DNA of 64,000 nucleotides from Arbacia lixula (taxonomy: Eukaryota > Echinodermata > Echinoidea > Arbacioida > Arbaciidae): contig OZ022578.1 of the NCBI GenBank assembly GCA_963669155.1, forward strand, positions 14,590,428 through 14,654,427. The letters run 5' to 3'. The translations under genes were made by a program, and so were the position numbers. Under the pieces are notes generated by a model that was not told the origin of the DNA, did not search any database, and saw only the letters and a program-made list of their open reading frames with translations. Positions 32,270 to 45,148 of the stretch are shown one piece after another (positions within the stretch are counted from its first letter, which is position 1; each line of letters begins with the position of its first letter).

Positions 32270-33058
32270 TACCTCTGATTATGTCATGAGGGGAATCTTG
32301 AGTAGGAGGATATTTTGAAGGCGGGGCTTATAAGTATGATGCGGGTGCCTCAAACCGGCCCCCTTGTTTTCTTTTGAATATTTTCATTCCAAGATAACCA
32401 AATAAAATTCTAAAATTTCACACACAAATCAGCAAAATAATGCTCTTTCAAAAACTATTTTTGGATTGAAGATTAACGATAAAATTTCGGAGAAATTGCG
32501 CTTCGAATATCGCTCGATAAATCGTCGCACATTCACATCACTGAACCTTGAAACCGGCCCCTACCGATAATGTGCGATATTTCCGTCAATCCGACGAGCA
32601 CAATGCCGACATTTCACCAGTATTGCGTCTCGATCATGCTCGTTCCAGTGCAGTGAAAAAATGACAGGAAAGTTTCGGCGATCGACGAGAAAATCACGGA
32701 AGTACGAACGCAAGTTGAAAAACGGAGATGTTTCGAACGAAAATGTGCAATTGCCAAATAAGTGCACATTTTGTCTAATTTTGCTTCCGAAAATCTTGCA
32801 TTTGGTTTACTAATGCGTAGATACATAATAAATCGCGCATCCAACCTTCGATGACGCGCACTGCGCAGAAATACGCGGGGGCCGGTTTCAAGGGTAGGGG
32901 CCGGTTTGTGGACCACTTATGATACTGAAAAAAATAAAGAACAAATAATTTTTATAAAAGACACCCATTGAACAGTTACTAGTAGTGATTTTGTTATATA
33001 CCTATTAAGTTACATCGACAGAAATCAACATACATTTAAGATGTCAGGGGAATTTTAA
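32270..33058 (+). repeat. gaaggcggggctta repeat, copy split by an insertion
   Basis: The left part (32270-32340) and right part (32928-33058) are collinear with 20740-20945 once the insertion at 32341-32927 is removed. Right-part words are ctgaaaaaaataaag, cattgaacagttact and atacatttaagatgtcaggg. Confidence 0.82.
32341..32927. mobile_element. 587-bp TIR element with TATGAT target duplication
   Basis: The ends are inverted: the left carries cctcaaaccggccccc, and the right, in reverse complement, gtccacaaaccggccccta. TATGAT occurs on both sides (32335-32340, 32928-32933) but once-equivalent in the uninterrupted copy at ~20800. Subterminal ccttgaaaccggcccctac and its inverse repeat the end motif. 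The interior is CpG-rich for this window and has no recognisable transposase. Confidence 0.85.
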
Positions 33059-33364
33059 TGTCAACGACTAAAATTCAACGACAACACAGATACCCATGAT
33101 ATTTTGAAAAATCTCAAAAGTTTTGAGCATGAGCAAAACATTCGGAACATTCAGAACGCACTTCGAATATGTGCACGAATTTATTAATTGAATAAAATAC
33201 GCACGTGTATCTGTGAATCTGTGATCCATTAACAAAATCCTACAAACGTCTGGCATGTAGACCACACGTGTAAACACTTTGGTGGAAGACTGGAAGAGTA
33301 CTCGATCGGGGAGGTGGATCTGACACCGCCGAAACTTAGTTAGCTTAAGCTCGCTGTTATTTTA

Positions 33365-33392
33365 ATGTCTTCATTCAACGTAGGAGAAGAAG
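33365..33392 (+). CDS. Gene 3 first coding exon (28 nt)
   Basis: ATGTCTTCATTC begins a 9-codon frame ending GAA GAA G|gtaagc. It is accepted because its phase and its donor suit the exon at 60750. A second possible donor (CCGG|gtaagc, ~33,653) nearby could mark an alternative non-coding first exon. Confidence 0.5.
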
Positions 33393-36300
33393 GTAAGCCC
33401 TGACATATAACTAGTACATTTCTTTATGACTTATCATTGAATTGAATAACGATGTCTGCCCCTCGTTTTGGTAGGGCGTGTGTAAATTTACAGCGTTAAT
33501 CATGGTTGGTAACTACCGGTAATGGGACAGATCTCCACGCAGCTTGTCCATTGCCTGGGTTGGAGTAGTGTTGTTGTGCATGTGGGTATAGTAGCGGTTT
33601 TACGATAGCCGATGGTGCGTGGTGAGAAGGCGTGGACGGGGAGAGTCCCGGGTAAGCCGAACGGCTCTGCTCCGATGGCTGCAACTGGAACCGTCTAATG
33701 TAGCTCTATCAACTCAGCATGCTCACAGCATGTGTCATCAGGAAGGTGATAGTTATGAACCTAGTAGAGAGCCAGACCTTGCATTAGTGATATGTCATTT
33801 GTGCCAAATACTGCATTACTGGATCTTATTTTTTACGTTTATTTTTTAGACAGACAATATAAATTATGGATGAGGTAAAAAGTAAGTTCCTTTCTGTATT
33901 GACCTTTGCACTTGCAGACAGTGGGGATGGTCACCAGAAAATATTTGATGTGCAGGGTAAAAGGGGGAAATGTCAGATATCTATGCGGAATATGCAGGAC
34001 ACAACTATGGAAAGAGGTGTGCTAAGAAGGTGAAAACAAGAATAATGTGTAGGACACTGTTTCCAAGTGTGCTCGGTTAATGTGCGGTGCACAATCCCTG
34101 TCTTTATGTATACTGCACTGTTGACCACCCTAGCTGGTTAGATAATTACTGACCAATGTTCTAGGACCAAGGTTGAGCCTTTTCTTTCGAGTTGATTTTG
34201 AAGGTTTAGCTCCAAGAGCTAATCTTGATGATTCCGTAGGAAACTTGCTTACATCTGCTACAAGCAGACTGCACTTTTGCTAGGAGTCTGAAATAAATGA
34301 GTACATGTAGTTATGTACTTACGCAAAAGTCTGAAAATGAAGTACAAGTAAACCTGTCTTAAAAAAACACTGCGATGGAAAAGAAAATATATGTATGGAC
34401 AGGTGGTCTCTAAAATGGGTGTCGTGACCTGCACACTGCTTTGAAGGGATTAAAGATGAGTGGTCTTTACAGGCAAATGTTACCGTATTTGGCATGTTGT
34501 ACGTTTGTACGCACAAATTAACATGTTCCTTTTCCGGGGAAAAACTACCGTAACAGATATTGTGATGTGTGGTAAAGGATCATTGTAAGTAACACCCTTC
34601 ATATCAATTCAAGAGAACTTGGTCTGATACTTGTTGTTGTGTTGTATAAGTTTTGTTTCTGGATCAACTATAAAGTTCTATCGTTTTGCTAAATTCTAAG
34701 GCGTAACAGGGCTACATTGCAGTAGACTCCAACTGTATTGCAGGTTGCGGTATATTTAATTTGTTACTCAGCTCATACACTTGATGATAACTCTGTCTCA
34801 TTTTGTCTCTGCTGTACATATATATCTTGGCCACTCCATCTGATGCATCTGTCTGAAGTATAGGGTACCTCTATCTGATCAATACATGTCTCTGATCAAA
34901 CTCTGGTGCATGTAATACTGGTCCTCTCATAAGATGCAAATAATTTAGTGAGGTTCCTTGAGGGGGCCAGCATCTTGGATTTATGATTATGATTCAAGCA
35001 TATTCAGCATAAAGTGGACCTTCCTACATACATGTATGCCACAGTTCCCTGGGAACGAGCCCCATAAAACTCAGGGCCATTCTTCCAGAAAGTGGGCATT
35101 AATATGGTTTGGGGCGAGGGAGTTGCAAATGGACTTACAAACCACACAATGATTTACAGTGTACATGGGTTATTGAAGCCTCAGATTTATCTACATGTAT
35201 TTTTTTTTCAACCCTGTTGTTCTTCTCAAGTCTAAATTTCATTTTGAGGAAGTGCAATGTTTGTGATATCAGCTTTCAAGGATTGACCTTTTGAAATGTT
35301 AAATTTATATAGCTACGGTCGGCTGATAGTACAGCATGATAGCAATGATCATTAAGTGCATCTAAATTTAGATCAAAGGGAAATTGTAAGATACTGTATA
35401 ACCAAATAAACAATCATTTGTCCATGAAACCCTGGGAAATTACATATTTGTTTCTATGGAGATAGTTAGAATGAAAATGTGTCACTGATCATTGCATTAC
35501 CTTGTATTTAAAAAATCACCCTAAATTTCCCATATTGATAACAGGGAGGACACAATCATCAAAAATGACTCAGGGGTGGGGGGGGGGGGGGGGGGGGTGT
35601 TTGACCAAGCTGTTCTTAAACAACTGGTGACCCTTTCTTGTGCTAAATACGTAAATTTGTTCCTGTTTTAACATATAGTCCAGTGAAAGTTAATTTCCAA
35701 CAATCCTAATCAAATTTTACAAATCATAAACTTTGTATCCAACCAATTTTAAAGAAGGAGAATTTTGATTTATAAACATCAGATTTGAACTTAAGCTGAT
35801 GGGAATCAAAATCTTTGAGAATCTGGTTTAGCACAAGGATAGTCCGGGGTTAGGGATAGTATGGGACTAACGATAGTACGGGATTAAGAAATCATAGTGA
35901 GAAAAGGGCTATTGTGATTTATGTAATGTGGAGATATTGGGGGAAATTGTATGACATGTTACAATCTATAGTAAAGAAAATGTACCGGTACTTGTACTAC
36001 ATGTAGGCCCATGTATTTGAGCTCTGCCTCTTTTTATGAGACCACAATTCATGTGCAGTGCATGTATATGGTACAGGATACTGTATCCAAGGCCATTCCC
36101 TTTGAGGTTACAATCCTCTTTGGACTAGTCTAAGAGTACAGACCCTCGTTCATCAACCAGCCAATCAATGAGTCTGAAACTGCAAAGACTAGCTCCCATA
36201 TTTGTTTCTACCATCCCACATGGATGTATTTAGAAACAACTGGCAAGTGGGAAGCTAGTCTTATTTTACATTCATTTTTGAGGAGACAATGCCACAAACG

Positions 36301-39300
36301 GGTCTGAGCAAGCAGAATAACTTCTGCCAATCTAAATTTAGCTATGACCATTGATTGGTTCATAGCATAGGCGGAGCACATCTTTCTTTTTTGATGAAAG
36401 CAGGGCTTTCACCAGGATATTTATTTTGTTACTTTGTACATTGCAAAAAAGACTGAAATGACTGATTTCCATGATGTGCTATTGTTTGATATTTGTACAC
36501 AAATGTGAGTAAAAGTGTTTGCTCATTGTGTTTGTATATCTACGTCATGAAATCCACACTGACAAAAGCCTTGGGTGAAAGTGAAGCATAGCTTTCTTCC
36601 CAGACACCCATGCAGCTGACAAGCAAAATGTATAAATAAATTTTATTAAAGCCCATTATCGTTATTGCATGTTTACACGGCATATATGTGTTCAAGGGGA
36701 TTATGCACTTTCATTTGTTGCTCGGACTGAGAGACGGGAGATGAAATGTTATGCAGTGGTGACATGGTCACTGGTGCATGGATGACTGCATACATCATTA
36801 AGTTTTGTGTGTGAGTGTCACAGACTTGCAATACTCAAAGTGATCTATAATCATGGCCTGCATTTAATTTTACAATTTTGTCATTATCCATAGAGATGGT
36901 TGATGTACACTACAGCTCAAAGGAATTGGCATAGGGAAAGGGAAAGAAAGGGAAGGAGCCACAGTTTTAAACCGTGGTATATTTGGTCCAGTTCAGCATG
37001 AAACATGATGCTTTTTAGGCTAAAGCATCTTACTTCTTGTGTGCAATTATTGCCTGATTGCCTGAGTATGAAGCAATACTTGAGATGAGGCAAGCATCAT
37101 TGGAAATAAGTTTGACCAGTATATTATTTGCAGGGTATCAAAATGAAAATGCCAGTACACTACTGAAAGGAAGCGTCAGCCGATTTTTAGACTTTGCTCA
37201 AGGATTACCTTTCTCACATGCTTATTCATAATAAATTCAATGTCTTGACTCCAAAATGGGGAGAGGCCCAATTAATAATTCAATGATGCTAATTAAAAAA
37301 AAAACACATTATGTTTGGGAAATACAGGACATTGTTGAAAAACAGGTTGCTTCCAGGAAGTGAAGTTATTATAAGGGTTTAAATATGTTGAAATGAAATA
37401 CCTATGATGATAAATGTACAATGTTTATATTCATATTGTCATAATAGTACATTTAGTAAACTCTCTTAAAATATACAAGTTTGTCTGGGCAGACAACAGA
37501 TGAGTTTAAGTACAACTTGAATAATAGTAGTATAAATAATGATAATAATAAGTAAAGGTTATATAGCGCATTATGACTAAAACGGTGCTGTATGCGCTTT
37601 ACATTAATATTTACAGAATTTACAAAAGGTATATATCTTACATTCTTACATTAATAGTATTACATTAATAAAAACATGAAACTAATTAGTGAACAAGTGG
37701 GTCTTAAGTACAGCTTTAAAAGAAGATAATGATGGTGCTTTCCGGATTTGTAGTGGGAGGTTGTTCCTGAGGCTTGGAGCAATAAATGAAAAAGATCTGT
37801 GTCCATATGTCTGGGTGCGAGTACGAGGTATGTGCAGGAGGGAAGTATGTTCTGGAGGTATGTTCTGGGAGCGAAGGGTACAACGTGGAGTGTATGCATT
37901 TAGAAGATGTGCAATGTAGGAAGGTGCAAGTCCGTGAAGAGCTTTGTAGGTCATAAGAAGGATTTTGAACTGTGTATGCTTGATAAAGCATATCAAATTT
38001 ATCAGAGGAAGTTGTTAATGTAACCCATCTCACCCAGAAATGTGCAGTGATGCAAAATACATGTACACTTTGAAATTGTTTGCATATACCAGGACTCTGT
38101 AGTGTCCCTGCACAGCTTATGCCTGCAGTGTGTAGTATTTGTATAAACTGCCAATTCCTGGGTGTGAATTTCACCTCCATCCAAGTACAAGTGTATGTCT
38201 ACTTCAGGCAGCCCCTGGTATCAGCTTTCACAATCAAGAGCGCTCTAGGTCTCATTGCCATTGACTGAATCTATATAGAGAGAACAACACCAGGTCTGCC
38301 AGTGGACTGTCAGACTTTTTTTTTTAACAAAAGACTGCAAAAAAAAAAAAAAATCTTCTAAATGAACAAATTTGGTCTGTCATTTCTCTTAGTATCAGTG
38401 CAAATCCAGATCATGCTAGTTTGATTATCTCATCACAAAATGAATATTTCTTTTCTAAATATTGCAGGGAACGCTGTGTACAGTCTAAGAACATATAACA
38501 TACGGTAACCTAAATTCGAGTGAAGTGTCGCTTGCTTCCTTTTGTCCTTTTGATAGAGAAGCTGTGGTATTTCCTTGTTTGCTCAATCAGGCCATCCCTT
38601 TTTAAAAGCTACAATGTGTAAATGTGAACAGATGGTTTGAAGGATAAACTTCAATTGAAATTTTAGTTTTGATTTCCATGATTATGTACACATGGTCACT
38701 GTACATAAAATAAATGGTAGCCCATTAAAACAGACAATGAAATGTTATTGATATTATGAGACATTGATAGGAGTATTATCTTTGTTAATACATATGAATG
38801 ATTAATTGTGAAAGTGTACTGTGATTAAAAAAAAAGAAAGAAAAGAAAGTATTAATCAAGATTAATTACCCGGTACTGTATGAATCAGTACTTTCTTACA
38901 TGTACATTGTACATATACATGGAAAGGCAACATTTTTTTGCGAATGTATGCTGTATGTATACAACAAAGTGCAATTGGTAGAGATTGGATGAACAAGAAC
39001 AGGAAGTTGTGAACTGCAATAATTTCTTTTTATTTACTTGGTGTGATACAGTACATCCTGTGTATGTATGCAGGAATATTTAAGGAGCTTAAAACAATGC
39101 ACATTATCACTTGTGTCATTACTGGTATGGATGTGATTTGTTAGCTTATTGATAGAAAGTCATTGTTGTGCTGGCATTGTGACTTCCTTTAAAAGGTTAT
39201 CAGGAGGAAATCCTCGAATTTGAGTTTTTAAAGTAGAGTTTCCACCCAGTGATGTCCCAGATACAGGTCTACCTTTTGAATTAGATCAAATTTACTGTGC

Positions 39301-42300
39301 TTCGTAAAGAAAGCAATACAACGGATTGGTACGAAGATTGTATAAAACATTGTACATACAGGTTTGTAGTTTGTTTGACTGCATTTTCCCAATTGAAAAA
39401 GAGCTTCACCGAAGGCATATAGTATTGTTATTAGTGCAGTGTAATTCAATACAATTATTAAAACCAAAAGGGCAACTGCATCCTGTTTCAAAACAGTTGT
39501 TGGCTTGTCGTTCAATATACCATGTACGTACTGCATCTGATTTCAGGAGATCATTTCACAATTCTCAGAATTCTACAAAGATCTAGAAATAGCTACATAG
39601 TATGCATCTCTGAATGTGTGTTTTACTATTTAACAAATTACACTACTTTTGTACTCACATACTGTACCACTAGAGGGGATTTTTCTGGTTTTATTTGCAG
39701 GGGCTACTTCTCAAGCCTTACGTGTGTCATGGAACTGACTTCCTGTGCATTGTAAGCTTGAAGAATTACAGTTTTTTTTTTCAGGGGCTCATTTATTGTC
39801 TACAAGGACTCTTTATGCTTTAAGGGGTGGGGGGTGTAAATCACCCGAAGCCCCTGCCTGGGTAAGTTGTTCGCTGATACAGCATGTATATGCCCCAATT
39901 CACAATACTCTTTGTGGACTGCTTTAGACGAGCGTATGATATGAATGAATCAGTGAACTACATATATATTTATGTCATGGGGAAAAGGGTTTTGAAATAC
40001 ACTTTAGTTCTGAATGTTTCCAAATTTAAATCGCATTACGATGTAGTTTTCTTCGGTCTCAAGTTGCAAACAAGTAGTGAAATAACCGGGGGAAAAGGAG
40101 GAAGCAGTACTGCATTACCGGAAGTTATTTGAGTGACTCCAGCATAATTTGCGGAAAAGTGGCATATGAATGTTTTTTTTTGTGGCAATCAGTGCGTGAA
40201 GCGTTAGGGAACCATGGCGGTGGTTGTCATGGCACTAATGTGGCATGATGCATGAATGATTGAGGTATATTTGGAATTATCTGGAATATGATCTGGGCTG
40301 GGGGTGTTATGAAGTATACTTTGGCCACTGCAATGCTACATTTACATGAAAGTTGTACTGTAACAATGGGTACGGGGTATCAGAATTCAAAACATTGAAA
40401 CCTTTTAACAAGCACACTTTTTTAACTAAAACCATGACTGTATTGTAACCCTAAGCCCATCAGTTAACCCTAACCCTAGCCCCTAAATATGAGCTTATGT
40501 GCTAGTAGGTAAGATGGGAATAGATTTAAATGGCATAGTAGTAAGAAGCAAAACAAAATGAACTCATACCATAGAATGTGCAATGTCAAATGTACAGTGT
40601 ACGTGTATGTACTTAATATATATCTTGTGCTTGAAGTGCTTGTACATGTATGTGAATGTATGTAAAAAACAAACAAACACCAAAACATTACATGCAGCTG
40701 TGACTTACAAGTGGGGATGCAAATCTGCTTGACGAGATCAAGAGGAGACTGTAATCCTACAGATTGGATTAGGACACACATAAATGCATGAGTAGTTACC
40801 ACAGAACCCACATGCTATCTCCTCTGCCCCCCCCCCCCCCCCTCCAACCATCCCCCAGGATTGCCAAAATATTGTCAGTTTGAATTGCCACAAATGTACC
40901 TTTGAGACCTTGCCTTAGGAGGTGTCGTGTTCAGAAGGCATCAAATTGCTCTCTCCTGCATTCAAATTAAATGCAGTTGGGAAACAAATGTAGAATTGTT
41001 TCAAAATGAATTGTAGGTTTCAATTGTAGATATGTAAAGTATAAAAGTATATGAAGCCTTTTTTATTTTTTGTTACTTGTACTTCATCGTCTTCATTGTC
41101 TTCATCGTAATGTATAAATGTTTTGTTAAAAGTATCTGAAACCAAAACTACTTGAAGGCAGCTGCACTAACAAGATCATTTCGAACATCACAATCTAGGC
41201 TACCAAAAGGATTACATCCTGCATTTTTCTGACTTCATGATGCATGATTCCAAAAGGAAGCTATGCTTGAGAAGTTGAGAGACAAATTTCTAAAAGCAGC
41301 ATTGATAAATACTAAACTTTTGCTAACAGCCTAACATTTATGCAGTTGTATCTTTTCCGGATAAAGGAAGTATGTTTTTCATTTAGATTTGATGTCACTG
41401 TTCAGTTTCACATGTCCCACACTGGACCGATACCTGAACATTATGCTGTACATGTACTTGTGGTTTGGGGCTTCATGTCAAGTGGTTAGTGTGTTTCCTG
41501 TGGAGAAAAACTTGACCCAAGGACTAAATTAACCCACATACCAACACGCTCTAGTGAAAAAAAAAACTATGTGAAGGCTCAAGTCATTGTATACATGTAG
41601 TATCCCCCAACATGAAAAAAGAAGGAAAAAAAAGCCCTTGGGGGAAAATGAAGTTTTCTATATGGTGTTATGCACAACATGCTGGTTCAGTTAGTTAATT
41701 TCATGTCACCAGGCTTCATAAGGAGCACTCACAAATAAGTATTTTTACCCCCCCCCCTCCTCCGTTATACGCAAACATGTACACACACATTGTTTATGCT
41801 GGATTCCACCAACCCCATGTTTTACACCCAGTGGCATTTGTCCAAAAAATGCAGTGTACTATAAGTAAATAGAACATCTAAACTGCTTGTACAGTCAATA
41901 CAACACCTAACTTCAGGAATTTATGCTGCTTTTAAGTGTCTTTCTTCTCTTCAATGTTTTGTTTGCTGAATCAGCTACTTAAAAGCAACAACAAACAAGT
42001 ACCTCACAACAGGGATTCCCTGCTAACATGTAACCTACATGTAATACTAGTAAACTTAAAGGGCAACTGTACCCTAAAAATAAAATTCCAGCAGAAATAT
42101 CAGAGGCTGCGGTATCAATGTCAATGAGGCAGTGACATGGAAATACATATCTTGAGAGAAAAGGCAAATATTGCTACCCCTAACCTTAAAATATTTGTTT
42201 ACCATAGTGGCCTGATTTTGCTCAATGTGGTTGTAATCTACATATCCTCTGCTGCTTTAATATCGATAGAATGACTTTTTTTTTTTTTACATGTGCACAG

Positions 42301-45111
42301 TAACTAGATAGACAGATAGAAAGATAGATAGATGGCTGGATGGATGGATAGATGATAGCAGAGATATAGATTAACACATTCCATTGAAGAACTGAAGTGA
42401 TAAAGTGATAAACATGTGTTTCAAATTCATGTAAATAGTATAAAAGGGTGGAAATATGCAACACATGGGGGGGGGGGGGGGAGGACAAAAAGCGAACTGC
42501 ATACATGTACATGACATGTATAGTGAATGTAATGAGTTCTGTCATCCTTTGACTGTCATTGAATTGAGAGACTTCTTTTGATGAGGCGTCTGGTACGGTG
42601 TACATGTATAATGATAGGCAGAGGCACGACCCATTTGATAAAAAGAGATGCTGTTAAACCACCACTTATCCATCTCATCAGTCACCCTTTTTTTACAGCT
42701 ACATGTACATGTACGTCTGTCTCCACCTTGTTCATGATGTTGCCATGGCGATGATTATATTGTGTACATATATTCATTGGTTTTCACTCTCGCAGACTGG
42801 CTCTGTCCTTTTTCTCTCATGACCCTCCCTCCCTCTCAGTTTCTCTATTCCTCCCTCACCTCTCGACTGTATTTCCTGTCTCGTTTTCACATGCACTTTT
42901 GCACTTATCCTCTGCCTCACTCTCTTCCTTCCTCAAATACTTCATCTCCTTCAGTCTCTCTGTCCCTAATCATCCATTCGCCTCAATCAAACTTTCCTTC
43001 CTCTCTCTGCTCTCTTCCTACTCCATTTCCCTGCTCTCTCTCTGAAATTCTACACCAAACTCTCTCATTAACTAAAATCTGTTTTCTCTGTCCCTCCCAA
43101 CTTCATTTGTATGCCCCCCTCTTTTGTGGGTTTTAGATCTCCCACGTAAGATGTTGGCCTCCCTCTGATAATCAGCCTCCCATTAGTCTTCCTCTTATTA
43201 ATTAAGGTGTCAATCTCAAGTGCATTATGCAGAACAGAAATTAAGTGTACATACATGTACAACTGCAGATCACTTACATGTATGCACATGTTATAAAATG
43301 TATCCCATTTATATTAAGACTTTGTATTAACACTATCATGCTAAAAAAAAATTCCACATTTCACCTACATGTATTATGTTGGAAGTATAACAAACAATGT
43401 ACAGTATTGGTACAAAATACACATTTGTGACATAAACATACATCTACACTTGATTGATTTCATCTGTATATTTTACCAATTTTCTGTCATGATTGTAGTA
43501 AGAAAATGGCCTCCTGAATACTGGGTATGCACTTTTCATTGTGGTCTTACCTGTGGACATGAAATTGACTGCAATCCAAATATACTGTAGATACTCTTCA
43601 TGTATATGTAGGGCAATGATAAGAATGAGGAAAAGAGTGTAAATAATGTGATGAGCCCTTTGTTGAGAATCCCTCCTCTCTCTCTCTCTCCCTCTCTCCC
43701 TGTGAGTGAGAAAAGATATGCATTACTAAAAAATTCAAATATCGCATGCTATTGTGATTAATGGGTTGGGCAGACTAGAGTGCTATTTGCTTTGGGCTGA
43801 GGCAGTCATGATCTAATTAGGCTAATTTCCTCGGAGGGAAGTACATGTACATGTAGTGCGTTCTTTTGCAATTTATGATATTGCAGAAACACCTTTTCTC
43901 TCGCTCTCATGCATGAAAGGATTACACAATACCCTTCTCCCCGTCTCTTTAGTTACCTGCCTCAGTCATCGCTTAATTGCAATTAGATTTTAGGATGAGA
44001 TTATCCAGTAAATTGGATGTACATGTACATTAACTCTTTTAATGCTGTGTGTGACTCTTTTTTCTCACAAGTAATGTATACATTTTCCATAGAGAAAGTG
44101 TTGTTCTGGAACACACAGGCTTGATAGGTCAGGGTTTAGCTCCCTCTTGAGAGACACTGAAAGCAGACTGTATATAAAGAGACATTGTGACACATTCTTT
44201 TAACTTTCTTACCCCTGTTCTCTGTTCCTGAACACTCCCGTCCCATTTTACTGTGAAACCTCCAAAAGCGACCACCTTCATACAGACTACTCGTAGACCA
44301 CTTGTCCTCTAACTCATTGCTGACGGTTAGATTTTCTGGCTCCGTGAGCTCTGGTCCAGTTCAGATGTCAAAATTTACTATGGAACTGCAGTAAACCAAA
44401 GGGTTGTAGTTTAATTGTGCCTTTAATTATGAAATTTGAAGTTTCTTTCTAGTCTGTCATCTACTGTCCCAACAGCAGATTAGGCAGGAGTCATGCTGCA
44501 TTGAAGGAGACCATTTGTCTATACAGACCACAAAACCTGCATTAGTGACTGCTTGTAGAAGAGATCACTTGCCTATAAAGGTCACAAAACCTGAATTAGC
44601 AGCCACTTGTGCAGAAGACCACTTGGCTATAAACTTGTTAAGACCATTTTCCCTTTCCCCCGAAGGACATGGTATCCCATTTTCAAAAATCAAGAATTTC
44701 TGATACAGTATCTCTTTTAATTTTTCTTGGTTTGTACAAAATTGTATTGCTTTGACTTGCAAAATGGACACCTTGTCTTTCAACAAGGTTTCTCATTGAA
44801 CCTGACCCTGAAATAGAAGCAACCCTTATCTGAATACAAAGTAACAGGAAATTAAAATATTGGAAAGATACTCTTCAAGGATGACACACGTGGCCATGTA
44901 CAACTGGATGTCCCTCCTCTGTTTTGTTAGTCTTTTGCTTGTTTTTTCACCTTTGCTTTCCCTGGATGTCTCTTTCCTCTCTCTCTCTTTTAATTGATTT
45001 CTGTCTTCCTGTGCTAATTTCTTTCATTCTCTTTTTCCTCATGTCCTTGTTTTCTTTCTCAGGTGTTTTCTCATGTTCTCACACCTATCCCTTCTCTCCT
45101 ATTCTCCCACT

Positions 45112-45148
<37 letters not shown>

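Larger units (their letters stand above)
26400..33300. other. Intergenic interval without supported genes
   Basis: I see AT-rich sequence, CT/CA microsatellites (29366-29540, 31218-31280), a G run near 30617, a pogo-like MITE (28365-28545), a GC-rich repeat (31010-31135) and three copies of other interspersed repeats. No open frame here has splice support or a recognisable domain. Confidence 0.6.
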
